Source: Warburgia ugandensis (Eukaryota > Streptophyta > Magnoliopsida > Canellales > Canellaceae). From it: a stretch of DNA of 64,000 nucleotides. The notes beneath the pieces are model-generated. The model did no database searches, had not been told where the DNA came from, and saw only the letters and a list, made by a program, of their open reading frames with translations. The stretch is from the NCBI GenBank assembly GCA_035236585.1, contig CP141139.1:54629217-54693216 (forward strand), given 5' to 3'. Shown here in pieces: positions 49,801 through 61,833 of this stretch. Position 1 is the stretch's first letter. Every line of letters begins with the position of its first letter. The translations under genes were made by a program, and so were the position numbers.

Positions 49801-50645
49801 ATGGTAATCCTTTGATTATTTTGCACTATGATGCATATGAGATAGGCATAGTGAAATGCCTTATGTTTTGACATGATGAAATGCCCGGTAATTGTATGTT
49901 ACCAGTATTTCCCAAGATGGCAAATTCTTAGTGTAGGACTAGCTGAATACTGATTTCTCATAGTGGAGAGAATTGATCATCCTCGTTAGGAGTGATATTT
50001 GACTACTTTCATAAATTTGACAGATTTATCCATGTATAGTATGTATGTATAAGGATGTACATATATTACAAAGTAAAGAGTTAGATACATGAGTATGTTT
50101 ATGGATAATAGGATTATGAAGTATTAGATTTATACTATCAATTATTATGCTTCTTAAATCCCCTAGTAAGCATAGCTTGCTGAGATATTGTAAATATTTC
50201 AATCTTTACAATATCTTAGATACAAAGAAGGAGAGTTAGGAGCTCAAGACCGTAGAAGACTTGAAGAGAATAATCATTAGAGTATACCCCTTGAAGACAT
50301 GTATTTTGTTTGATTTGAGATTATTATATTATAATGAGAGTTTCATTGTATAACGAGCTTTGAGTTTTGGATTATGTAATTTGGACAAGTATTGTAATGG
50401 ATTTGGCTGTACTGTGAACCACTGGATGGATTCTGAAATTTAATAAAAATATATTCCTTCAATGGAATTTTATCTTGTGCAAAAATGCTACTTATGTTAT
50501 GTATGAAGTGATGACTTAGGTTTTTCAAAACAAATTCTAAAGAAAAGAATTTCTGCTGCTTTGTTTTGAGAAAACTTTTTACTACTAAGGGCCCTGCCTT
50601 TGAAAATGTATTACAAAATGTGCTACAAAAACTCAGGTCATCACA
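46844..50645 (+). mobile_element. 3' LTR of chromovirus W (full length)
   Basis: 3.8 kb, TGTAATAGCCCC to CTCAGGTCATCACA. The first 0.57 kb and last 0.57 kb match the 5' LTR; the middle (47,412-50,080) is missing there but matches parts of the W-family LTRs at 1-5,420. It has a CT-rich leader near 47,510-47,565, a GC-richer block at 48,050-48,320, an 80-bp-offset partial repeat of 'gatcaaagaagaactagatg' (48,906 and 48,986), and the hairpin at 50,183. ORFs 47,605-47,799 and 48,162-48,413 are LTR sequence. Confidence 0.93.
50183..50216. other. Conserved LTR hairpin, W 3' LTR
   Basis: Same 12-bp stem as at 2,616 and 4,957 (AGATATTGTAAA / TTTACAATATCT), with a changed 10-nt loop (TATTTCAATC instead of TGTTTGAATG). 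In the W 5' LTR (near 41,780-41,812) the stem has decayed. Confidence 0.75.
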
Positions 50646-50647
50646 TT

Positions 50648-50674
50648 AGGTTTCCTAGTTAGACTAGGAAACCT
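50648..50674. repeat. 11-bp perfect inverted repeat next to the W 3' border
   Basis: AGGTTTCCTAG (50,648-50,658) and CTAGGAAACCT (50,664-50,674) around TTAGA. It starts two bases after the end of W, in Athila LTR sequence. Confidence 0.85.
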
Positions 50675-51123
50675 CATGCATGGCTCCAATTCTCATGCAA
50701 AGGTGATGAAAATGCATGGATTTTTACATGGATCATTTTAATCACCTTTGATGGTTCCCATTATATTATTTGTCTTGCCCTAAGATGGTCTTGAACGTTG
50801 ATCACACTTTGGATTGATGCCATTTAGGCTTTGGTTTGATCTTTTGATCTTGATCTTCAATTCTCATCTTGATAAATCTTTGCTTTTGGATCACTTCTCA
50901 ACACTTGCAAAAGATGAAAACCCCTAATTAAATTCAATAAAATAATAATAATTTACATACTTACTCTGGATTAGGTCCTTAATTTGCAAAATAGCAAACT
51001 TTTGAATTATTGGGTCAGAAATGAATATGCTATGGAATTTCAAAAAATCCTAGAAATGACATTATATTTGATAACACATGGGCTACTAATATAGTATTTT
51101 TTAATAAAATTGAACATTTATCA

Positions 51124-51856
51124 AGAGAGAAAGTTACGAAGAAGATAAGGGAAGGCTCTTCTTTAATTGTTTCACCTAGCATGCTATCCTGCCATCTATT
51201 AAATCTCATTCAAACTTTTCCAAATTGCCCTTGAAAATTGCACTTTTTAGCATAGGATAATTGCTTGAAATCTCCTCCAACTACGTGACTCCATGTGGCA
51301 TGGCTCACTTCAATGGCTCATTGCTTAATGGCTTTAGCAACTAAATCCCTAGGCTTCAAGGGATTTGTGGTTTGGCTTAGTTAGGTTTCTTTATCAGACC
51401 ATGAAATAACATGGCTCCAATTCTCTTTCAAAGGTGGTGGAATCGCATGGCTTTTTGCACGGGCCCATTTTGGCCATCTTTGGATCTTCCTATTTCTTTA
51501 TTCATTGCTCTCGGATAATCTTGAACCTTGATTTAGCTTTGGAATATTGAAATTTAAGCCTAGGCTAGATCTTTAAATTTTGATCCTCAATGCTCTTCTA
51601 ATCCAATCTTAGCCATTGGATCATCATCTTGCTACGTACAAAGGAGTAAAAGCTTCAATTAAATCCTAGTAAATTATGACAATTTACATACTTATTCTAG
51701 ATTTTCTTCTAAACTAGCAAAATATCAAACTTTTGAATTATTACGTTAGAAATGCTTGTATTATAAATTTTTAGAAAAACCCTAGAAATAGCACTATATT
51801 TTATAACAAATGGACTACTAATTGGGTACTTTTTGTACAAAATTAAACACTTATCA
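51124..51856 (-). mobile_element. Athila LTR fragment next to A1
   Basis: Homologous to 40,920-41,139 plus 50,650-51,123 (shared 'catggctccaattctc', 'caaacttttgaattatt' and the terminal 'aaacacttatca'). It is only the first 0.7 kb (minus sense) of an LTR. It adjoins the start of the A1 5' LTR directly, so A1 entered another Athila LTR or the two recombined. Right limit at 51,856, where Z2 begins. Confidence 0.75.
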
Positions 51857-54800
51857 TATGTCAATCTAATGTGTTTGAAACAACTAAGGCTGAACTAAGG
51901 AACATAGCCCTTAGTTAGTATTGCAAAATCCATGCTCACATCACTGTGGAAAACTAATTGCTCCATATTACAAAGGCATACAGTCCAACCACGAGGGACA
52001 AGGCCTAAATTCTTGAGAAGTGACCAACACACCCAATTCTTGAGATCTAAACCCTTTACATCAGCTCATGGATATTGCACAGTCTTGACTCATCGGACCT
52101 CATGGGGGCTAACTAGCTACCCCTTGGACCACTTCCCCATGAGATGCTAGTCCTACTACCTACCATCTCCATCTTAGGGCTGGTATTAATCTCATCTCAG
52201 AGGTCAGTCGTCAATTACACCTCTTAGCATAGGGTCTCCAAGACATACAACACATTCACATGGTGCACCTGCTGCGTGATCTAGGACTTACAACACTCTG
52301 GGGGTTCTTGCCAAAAACCTCAATGAAAATCCATAACTCATGACTCATAAAAATCCATATCTCATGGCTCGCCACCACTCATGTTGCACTTGCCAAGTAT
52401 CAACAAAAAAAATGTCTCCTAGCCCTTGCCCAAATCCGTAAATCCATTGGTCCAAATCATAGAAAAATCTGAATTGTGATATGATGGTGTGATCAGCATT
52501 GGGACCCTATTCTAATAGTGTTAGATGCTTTGTTAATCCCATTATTAACTTATAGTGTAACTTTAGTTGATGTTGTCTCCTTTATGGAGTTTAAGGGTCT
52601 AGGTGTAACCTTTACTATGATTTATTTAGGTCTAGGTACTCTTAATGCCACGTTATTGCTATACCCTAACTAGTATTTTATCTTATTGGTAACAAAGCTC
52701 ATAATGTTTAACAATTCTCCTCTAACTAGTTCATTTATAGTGTTGATAGTCTTAGTTAGTCCAAACTTTAGATTCTAGGTTGACTAAGTGTTCACCTCGC
52801 TTTAGTTAGTTTCATAGGAATGCAACTACTAACACTTAAGAAGTAATAAGGTTGTGCATCTCCTTTTGGCTAGGTTCATAGGATTAAAACAACTAAGTTA
52901 TAGGAGAGCTAGTCATATGAGACTAAGGCATAGATGATTAAGGTGTGTGAGATTAAGGCATAAGAAACAAAGTCTTAGAAAATAAAGGCTTAAGGGACTA
53001 AGTCATATGTGACTAAGCCTCACCAAGGCTCAAGTGACTAAGCCATGGGTGATTAAGTTTAGGGGATTAAAGCATAGGTGTTTTAAGTTACAAGAATCTA
53101 AGTTAATGGTCTAAACCTTCAAAACACTAGCACGTGATTGGTTAAGCATTTTCAAGTTCTGGCATTAGTTAAGCCTTTACAAATTTCAGTATACAAGTGG
53201 TTTAAGCATCCTTAAATTTCCAGCACAATGGTGGAGCTTGTGTGTTCATATTTTCCAGCATAAGGTAGCTTACATGTTCACATTTCTAGTTCATACACAG
53301 TCTAAACATCCTAGATTCTAGAACAAGTACCTTTAATGGTCAACATTTTTGTAACTACTTAGTTTGTGCTTCAAATTATCCATAGGATTCCCAAAGTCCA
53401 GTAAGAGGAGGTTTTTATCCACTGAAAGTCCTCTTGGTGTTACTAAATTCCCAAAAGTTAAGTCATTTGAACTCACGAAAGCCAATATATGGTGGAACTA
53501 AAATTTTTCAATCGCAGTATCAATGTGATTCTTTCATTCAAAATTTTCCCAAACAATTCGAAGGAAAGCCACTCCCAAGCTCGAAAAATTGGTGTCCCCT
53601 TTTTTTCCTCTATACTTTCTTGTTTTGTTTACCCACTGAGCTAGGATTCAGTGGGGAAAGAGGGCGCCATTTTCCTGCATAAACATGAAGGAAATAATGC
53701 TCAGTCTCCTCCAAAAATTTGTTCACACAAATGCCAATTTACTGAGGTTTCCTACCCAATCCTTTGTTCTTACTTAGGTGGGAGTCTTTGCAAACTAATA
53801 TTCATAATCCAGGTGATCAGCAGGTGGAGGAATCAGCCTCATTTTCCTGTACAAACATGCAGGAAGTGTGGTACTGGTTCTTCCCTATCTACACCTCAAA
53901 AACCAGTAAATCTTCCCTCTTTGAGATAGGAATTCGACTCAAATTTTAATTTCAAAGTTAACCATGCATCAGCCTCCAAAATCAGCCCAAAATTAACATG
54001 TTTTCTCAACAGGAATCATGTGCCATTTTCCTGCGCACCCATTTTCCTGCATCGGTGCGCAGGAAAATGAGGACGTGGCCCTTGTTATTTTTTGCATCTT
54101 TGATTGATCCAAATTAGGCACTTAAAAATTGCCGCTTTTATACTTCATTTCAAGGATCAATCATCACAAAGAAAAGACCCCTAATTTAGTTTCGTATTAT
54201 TTGAGCTATTTTAAGGTTTTTAAACTTAGCTTTTGGGCACCATTTTCCAGCTACCATGTGCATGAACCAGTATTGCTTTTGCACCTAGAAAAAAACTAAA
54301 AATTGAAACAAGGACCCAAATTTTCTATGCTAATCTCATGCTAACACATCAAAGGGTAGAACCCAGAAAGGAATTTCGATAATGAGGTGGAAAATAGGAA
54401 TGTTCATGCGTGTGAATCATCCCCTATTTTCCTCCTACATGCAAAATACAAAAATGGAGCACGACAAAAGCAGAAGAAAAACTTAATGATTTCTATAGAG
54501 AATCTATGCATTCCAAGTCATGCAATTGAGTCTACAACCACTGATATGCAGTACGTACTCTATTTATAATATCAATAAATTTTAAGCAACAAATTGAAGT
54601 GAAATGTTATCAGGAGTTCCACGCATGCTTCAGTAATGGCAGAAAACAAGATTTGCCCATTTTTACAGAAAAACAATCATATTTCACTGGCCTAAACTAC
54701 ACACGCATTAGTAATTCTTCCTACAACTAAACCGCTGCCTGAAATTGAGCTTTGGACAGCTAGATTTCTAGCTGGTTTCCGTAAGTTGCAGGCTTCCTGC

Positions 54801-55640
54801 TCTCTGCGTGGAGCCCCAACTCAAATAGAACTCTCCACCTTCTCCAGCTCGTCCAGCACCTTTCTCTTTCTAAATTCTTCCAATCTCAGTTTCACTACAG
54901 TCCTCACTCTCCTCCAATGTCAAGATATCTTCTTCCCCCAAGCTTCCATCATGCTCAGCCTACTGGTCACATTCGTCGTTGAGCATGGGCTGGAATTGGT
55001 TCCAGCACCTTAGTTTATTTCATTTTATACTTAGGTAAGAATGCCTGCGGGAAGGACAGGTGACAATTAAAGGGAAGCCAGCTGCCCTGTAAAAGGGATT
55101 CCACATGGCTGGCCAGATATCCATCTCTCCTTAGATCAGCCCAGTTTTCTATTTCTCAATTAAACTCCCATTTCACTCAATTTTCTCAATTATATCGTGT
55201 TTAGGGTAAATTTTTGCAATTGCACCCTAACCAGTAATACAATATATTGTCTATTCCTAATTAATTAGTTGGGATTTCCCTGTGTGCTTTGAGTTGGGTT
55301 TAGACTAGGACCTTCCTTTCACAAGTGACTTGCTAATCCCTAATATTATTACCATTTTTAATTATAATTATCTTTTAGAAAATTATTTAATGTGATTTTT
55401 AATCTCCCTTTCATCTTGAAAATCTGTTACTCAATCTTCGGATTATCCGAACAATGCCTTCTTAATTGTTATCCTAACATAATTCCTCGACGCGCTCTTT
55501 CAATTTTTCCATTAAAGAGTAAGACAATTGCATAATAACTAATTAAATAAATGAAAAAATTATCCTATTTTTTGTAAATACATTACTTTAGTAATTGAAA
55601 TTATATGTCTATATATATATTATAGGTTTTAAAAGAAAAG
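51857..55640 (-). mobile_element. Minus-strand LTR Z2
   Basis: 51,857-53,970 matches Z1 (19,088-21,505). Beyond that it carries the part Z1 lacks: on the minus strand a TATA-like 'gtataaaatg' at 55,021-55,030 and a purine-rich leader (54,780-54,960) that fit U3/R sequence. The 3' end of the LTR (the 'gttgtcaca' terminus) is missing here, so the two Z copies are truncated at opposite ends. The 5' end lies near 55,620-55,640 and was not precisely found. No pol sequence. ORFs 51,932-52,150, 53,434-53,949 and 54,387-55,013 are not genes. Confidence 0.65.
54024..54069. repeat. 16-bp perfect stem hairpin in Z2
   Basis: CATTTTCCTGCGCACC (54,024-54,039) and GGTGCGCAGGAAAATG (54,054-54,069). The 14-nt loop itself contains another 'attttcctgc'. 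The CATTTTCCTG motif recurs singly at about 53,670 and 53,840 in the same LTR. Confidence 0.9.
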
Positions 55641-58600
55641 GCTTAACAAGAGGCTCAAAGGGACTAACTAGTGGTATAATATACTAGGTAGGCTTTATGT
55701 CTCTAGTTTGAAATAATGATGGCCTAAATCATTTCCTAGGTTTCTTACAGCCTATTAGATTCAATAATTGTTTAGGAAAGACAATTAGTACTCTTTTTTG
55801 GTTCATGGCAATTGACCAAAACAAAGATACTGGGATCTTTCAAAGTTAATGTTCATTGAAGAAAATATGGGATTACATATAACCCTCAGTAAGTTGATAG
55901 TATTTAACACTCATTGGGTATAGGTCTCCACTGATTTTCATAAGGATATCTATGTCATAAACATCTCTATCTAGATTATTTATGTATGTAAGTGTGTTCT
56001 GAGATTTAACTTCCTAAACCCTTTAAAACATGAATAAAATGCAGAATTGACCATATGCATTTCTATTAAGAATTCAAGTAGGAGAAATACTAAGATTGGA
56101 AAAATCCAACCCTCATGTACATCTACACCTCCCAACCTAAACTAAACATTGTCCTCAATGTTTTAAAACGTAAAACTCCTACATGCTAACTAGGTAATGT
56201 AGAAAAAATGAGACTCTAAAAGCACTGGGTTGCTTCCTAATGAGCCCTGAGTTTAATTTCTTCAACTAGGCATTACTAAAATGATTCTAAAAGCCTAAAT
56301 GAAAACATCAAAATTTGAAATACCTACCCCCTAGATTTAGATTAACATTGTCCTTAATATTTAGAACTACATGCGAGGAACAACTAAAAATAATAAACCT
56401 AAGAGGAATGGGTTAGAAGATATGTACCTGCACTTTTGGAATAGTGTTGTGATGTTTTGATGTGGTCTATTGAATGCAACATAATGCAAATGCAAAACTA
56501 ATATGATCCTAAAACTAAACTAACTAATCTACTCTACGCTACTCCTAAACCTAAACTAATTTAACTAAGCTTTCCTAATACTAACACTAGTCATTAAGTG
56601 AGAGAATTTCTCACTCTATTCAAGAATTTCATGGTAGTCAATACACATTTTCCACTTCAGGATACATTGTGGTGATAATAGAAGTACTTGTAAGGCCACC
56701 ATGATTCTTAATTTCTTAGGACCAACTTCAAATGAATGGTCCCACTAATTGGCAAATTGAGGAATAACAATGCCCATATAAAATAATATACAATATTCAT
56801 CCTTCACCTTTTTATTTTCCTAATATTAGGGTTTAACAAGTTCTGGATCTCCAATAGTGATGTGCATGTTCTTTTGGAGGTAAGGAACACCTCGAGTTAG
56901 ACACTCGATATGTTCTGATGTGTACCTAGAGTTGGTTGATGTTGTACCATAGCATTAATTGACTCTTCTTCCTATTCTATAGTCACAGGTAAGGTTTCAG
57001 ATGAGCCTACATTGCTATCTTATGATTTGTCAAATAAAGACAGGATGTCATAATTGAGTATGTTTTCTTTACTGCATGGCTCTATTTTAATATCCAAAAA
57101 TGTAGGGGATCCTACTCAGGAATTCCATTTAGAAGTGTTCATTGATTGTGCAGTATCTAGTAAATCATTAAATTCATCAATGGATGTATCTACATTGAAA
57201 TTAGAAAAATAAGCAAGACATGCCTTGAGTGGATATGTTGTAGAGGATTGCAAGTATGGTTGGAAACTTTGTATCTCAAAAGGATCAAATGATAGTTTCA
57301 TCCTGGTATTGGTATTAATGGGCTTCTCATCATCCTCAATTTGTCCAAGTTTCACTACCCTTTCTATGAATTCAATATTTGTTTGACCCTTCTAAAATTC
57401 CATTAGCTTAATAAATCATTGAGTCATTTCTATAATTTGGGTCTCTTCTAATGATTGTTCTAACTAGTATGCCTCATATTGCTGTGGCTTTAGGGTACTA
57501 GAAAAAGGTTGAGCATGGTGGAGCTATTCTGATTCTCCTTGATATTCCTAAGACTAAGATTGTTTGGAATGCCTAGCCCATCCATGATAGCCTGTCTCAG
57601 TATAATAATAATTTTCAGGATCTGTGATTGTAATGGGTTCATTCACTTGCTTTTGATAATATGCATTACCTATGGAGCTTGATGTCCATGAAGTAGTGGG
57701 ATATATTGGACTAAAGTAGGTATAGTAATTCTCCTACTAAGGATTTTGGGATGACTCAATAGCTTACATAAAAGATTTTTAACCTATTCTCAAAACTAAC
57801 TAATGCATTGGACAGAGCATCCCCTATTTTTATCTCATACATATCTTCATAACTTAAGGGTTAGGGAGTGAAATAGTATGAAAGTGGTGGTTTTCTACCC
57901 TGCATTTTGTCCATTTCTCTCAACTTTATATACAATGAAAACAAATTGTTACATACAGTGAATGAGTTTTTTTTTTTTTTTTTTGTAATTGAAACTAAGG
58001 GAAACCCTAACTATATGATCCAACCTAACTAAATGTGATTCCAAACTCAAAATGATGCATGATCAATCCCCAATAGTTCACTAACAAGCTGCTTTGTTAT
58101 TCTTTGATAATCTGAAGGGTGCTAGCTTCTAGACCTAAATCTAGACAACTCCTCCTTTTATCCAAGCTTCACTACTACTTACTAGTTATGTTATGCTAAG
58201 AGTTGTTAATACAATTTTCATGTAAGGAGGCATTTAGACCTCAACATCAATGAAAGGTGTGGGAAAATCACTTGAATTTTGCATACCCATTATAACCACA
58301 ATGCTCAAAAGCCACTAGAGTGACAATAGATCTACTCCTTCAAAAAGGTCCTACAAGCTCGAAACCCTAAGTATCTCCTACTTGATTTTAAATTAGAATT
58401 AAAGGGTTGGGATCATGAGCATACAAGGATTGACTTAATTACTTAGGTGGGCCATGGATCTCGTGATGAAATTCAGTCCTTATCTTTTGAGGGTGCCTAT
58501 GGGGCCCTTACTATCAATATGATCCATCCACTACAAAGCAGTAAATAAACAATGGAATACAATGAGAGTAAACTAATTCCTACCTATATGCAAAGGATCC

Positions 58601-59034
58601 ACATCTAAATATTTTGCAACAATTTAATATGCATGAAATATATTATATGAATTACACTATCATCCAAAACACAATTCACATTAAATGTAACTGCACTAGA
58701 AAAATAAGGAGAGGGTTAGAAACATACAGTGGAGTTCTAGACATGAGTTGGATCATTCAAGTGTGGGTGAGGTCCACACTTGAAATGTATTATTACAACC
58801 CATTTTTAAATAAAAATTACAATTTGGTCTCACTACAAGTCCTATCAAAAACAAAAAATAAAAAATTATCTAAGAAAGCATGAAAATCCTAATTAATTCA
58901 ATGAAGCTTTGGCCCACATGATCACTGTCTGTCCTTTCACCAAATTCCCCTTGCACAAAGCAAAGAATATGTCAATTTCTAAGAATTGGAAAAATATGCA
59001 AAAAAGTAAAAAATGGACGCAAAACCCTAAAATT
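55641..59034 (-). mobile_element. A2 Athila element, internally deleted body
   Basis: Minus strand, right to left: leader like that of A1 (58,060-58,260), a Gag C-terminal trace (about 57,545-57,600, ETGYHGWARHSKQ against the A1 ETYNLGWAKYPNF signature), the post-protease acidic linker (57,116-57,355, LKACLAYF and MNTSKW), then the post-pol landmark 'ggaagcaacccagtg' near 56,235 and 'cattgaggacaatg' near 56,155, then 3' spacer matching 62,790-63,200. No RT, RNase H or integrase motifs were seen between linker and spacer, so most of pol is deleted. The primer site next to the LTR is also lost. Confidence 0.7.
57967..57984. repeat. T18 homopolymer
   Basis: Eighteen consecutive T in the A2 leader-gag region. 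The A1 equivalent lacks it. Confidence 0.9.
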
Positions 59035-61833
59035 TGTTTTGATTTTAAAGTTCACTCGTAAGCACTAAATCAGTTGTAATATTCTCATGTGAGTAAGGTT
59101 GATCCCATGAGGAATCTCACATATTTTTAATGGATTGGATCTATTCAAATTATTTAGTCTCAACCAAAAAAGAAGTGCTTGGATTGAATTAGGAGATTAA
59201 AGTACTCAAATTAGAAACATGTATAGAACTAGAAACTAAAACATAAAAAGGAAACTTGCCAATTTAAAACTAACAATGAAAATAGAAACTTACATCTAAC
59301 AGTCACTTAAATAAGAAAACAATATTAATTTAAAATAAATTACAAAAAACAACTAACTTAATGAAATTTACTAAAAATGAAAACTTTCCTAATCTAGAAT
59401 TAAAGTAAAGGAAATTTACTAAAGCTAAACTAAGTCAATGGAATTGAAAACTTAACTAATTAAGAAGTAAGAAAATAATGAAACTATAGAGAATTAGAAA
59501 AAATCAAACTAGGAAATTAAAATTAGTGAAATTAGCTTAAAACTTTCATAAAGAAACATACCAAAAATAGAACTTTCTAGAATTCAAAAAGGAAACCTTA
59601 TAATCCTAAAAAAAGTTGAAAACAACTAATTACTGTCACTCAAGATTTAACAACTAAGTTAACCAAGAATATAAAAGGAATGGGATTTAGAACCATGTGC
59701 ATTGTTTTTGGATTGTGCACATGATTCTGGAGCCCTAAAGATAGTAAACTTTAATACGCCAACGATGAGTTAATATGAAAAATAACTATTGTATCTAATA
59801 AATAATATAAAAATATAAATGGGTACCGAAGGATTCAGGAAAATAAAATATTTTAATTGCTAGAATTAAAGCACAAAGTCAAGAGAAAACCAATTTCTAG
59901 ATTTTGGTACTTAAGAACAGTTAATAAATCTTGCATTAAAAAGATATTGAAACCATAATCTTATACAAAAGAAAAAAAAACACCTAATCTCAAGTATTTC
60001 GATAAAATAAGCATTCCATAATAAGAATTCTGAAAAGAATTATTGAATCATATCCAATTTAGATCAAAATTGTGCACATAAAATTGTCTATAAAATATGA
60101 AAAGTGCACACTTTTCTAAAGCCCGAATTCCTATCTAAAAAAAAAATAAAAAAAATCCAATATAATGATCACAATATAGAGTATAATGACATTCAAAGAA
60201 AAACTAGAAAGAAATTTAAGAGAAAAGAAAGATAAGTGGGTGAACTAAGGAAAAATTGCCCAAAACTAAGGGAAAAAAGAAGGTAGAAAACATGGAATTC
60301 TAGTGGGAAAATCAAGGATTTAAGCTAGCTCTTCTCTTGGTTGTCACTACCAGAGATGAATTAACTTTAACCTTGAGAAAATAACAAATAAAACATGTGG
60401 AATTGAGGTAAAGAAGAAAGGAGAAAATTAGATGCAAAGAAAGGTGCAAAACTATGGAAACTAAAGCAATGAAAACTAAACCAAATCAAGTAAACAACTA
60501 ACTTGAATTACAAAGCAAATAACTAATACAATAACTAGAAAACTAAAGAAAGAAAAGAATCTAAGAAATCCCAAAGTGTAGTAGAAAATAACAACATGGA
60601 ACCTATGTTTCAAGGTGTCTCACCCACCTCTACTTAGAAAATTGGTACTGAACATGGGGCTACATATAGATGAATGGTTTCCTAACTTAGGAAGGGGTGA
60701 AAAACATGAGAAAATTAGCCCTAGGGTTAGGGTATTGAATGAGGAAGGTTAGGTGCAAGATGAATTAGTAAGATGATGTAAGAAAGAGAGGTGGAAAGAT
60801 GACATAAGAGAGACATGATGGCTGGTTCCTAATTTGGACAAGGGTATAGACATCTTTTAGCTAGAAGGAAATATGAGCTCTTTACCTTCCAATTTTGTGA
60901 TGTTTGGTTGATGAAAAGTCAAGGAATTAGGTAAGGAATAAGATTTAGGAAATATGTAGAAAGATCTAGTGTTTTGAAGCTAATTGAAGTGAAATAGATC
61001 TAAGGTTTTCTATTTAAGAAACCACTTGATCACCAATTAGGAAAAGGGGAGGGGGTGTCCTCCTTTTGGATGGTTGCTCCCTCCTTCACTCAAAAACATG
61101 GAAACCTAGTAGGATGGGTGGATTAGGGTTAGTAAATAGATTAGGAATGTGGGTTTTTCTCTCTTTGTAGGTCTCGTAATGCATGATCATCTTACCTTTT
61201 ACATTACTCACACAAAATCCCTTAAAAAATCACACTCTTAACATAAGAAAATTGCTTGAATTGATGCTCTAATTGTGTGACTCCATGTCTCACTCATCCT
61301 TATCTTCATGGCTCATTCCTTGTTTCCTTAAGTGGCTTCAATGCTTGAGTAGCTTGTATGGTTTATTACCCTTTTTCATGGCTTTAATAGCAATAGTGGC
61401 TTGAATGACTCCCATTTAAACGTGGTGGAAATGCATGGCTTACTTCATGGACCCAATTTGGTCACCTTTAGCACTTCTAAATTCCTTCATTTCTTGATCT
61501 TGACTTCAATCTCATGTTGGATTGATGATTCTTAGGCTTTGACTCAATCTTTTGATCTTGATCTTCAATGTTGATCTCAATCGATCTCAACTGTTAGATC
61601 TCCATCTCACTTCCTACAAAATTTTTAAAAATCTAATCAAATCCTAAAAATTATTATTAAGAACATACTTACTTCAGATTAGCCTTTGGACCAACAAAAT
61701 ATCAGAATTTTGAGTCATTGATCAAACAATGCATGTGTTATGAATTTTGGCCAAAAACCCTTATTTAACACTATAAGTTGTAATACATGGGTGACTAATT
61801 GGGTGGTTTTTATGTGAAATTAAACACTTATCA
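59035..61833 (-). mobile_element. Athila LTR shared by two internal regions (A2/A3)
   Basis: 2.8 kb; minus-strand start TGATAAGTG (61,833), end near 59,035 (approximate because of decay). Homologous to both A1 LTRs ('gttgatcccatgaggaatct' near 59,100, 'cttggttgtcactacc' near 60,337). Internal 5' sequence lies to its left and 3' spacer plus polypurine tract to its right, so it acts as 5' LTR of A2 and 3' LTR of A3. It carries a TATA-like 'catctatatg' (minus) near 60,665. Confidence 0.75.

Larger units (their letters stand above)
38030..51123 (-). mobile_element. 5' LTR of A1, interrupted by chromovirus W
   Basis: Athila LTR sequence lies at 38,030-41,139 and 50,646-51,123; the rest is element W. 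On the minus strand it starts TGATAAATG (51,123) and ends ATACACCA (38,030). Homologous to 11,483-17,503 and 59,035-61,833. The left block carries an internal duplication of about 1.1-1.2 kb: 'gttgtgcacatgg' at 38,389 and 39,559, 'ctcttgg(t/c)tgtcac' at 38,994 and 40,177, and TATA-like boxes (minus) at about 39,378 and 40,476-40,483. ORFs at 38,766-39,113 are LTR. Confidence 0.75.

Noticed and set aside
41137..50650. Target-site duplication for W
   Set aside because: TCCAT on the left and TTAGG on the right do not match; the 5' LTR has lost its first 30 bases or so, so the true left flank is gone.
54786..55013. 75-codon ORF resembling a signal peptide plus Ser-rich tail
   Set aside because: It is antisense to the probable leader of LTR Z2 and has no family match; considered chance.
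57967..57984. T18 tract as a poly(A) tail of a minus-strand retroposed gene
   Set aside because: The sequence on both sides is Athila leader/gag homologous to A1, with no retrogene attached.
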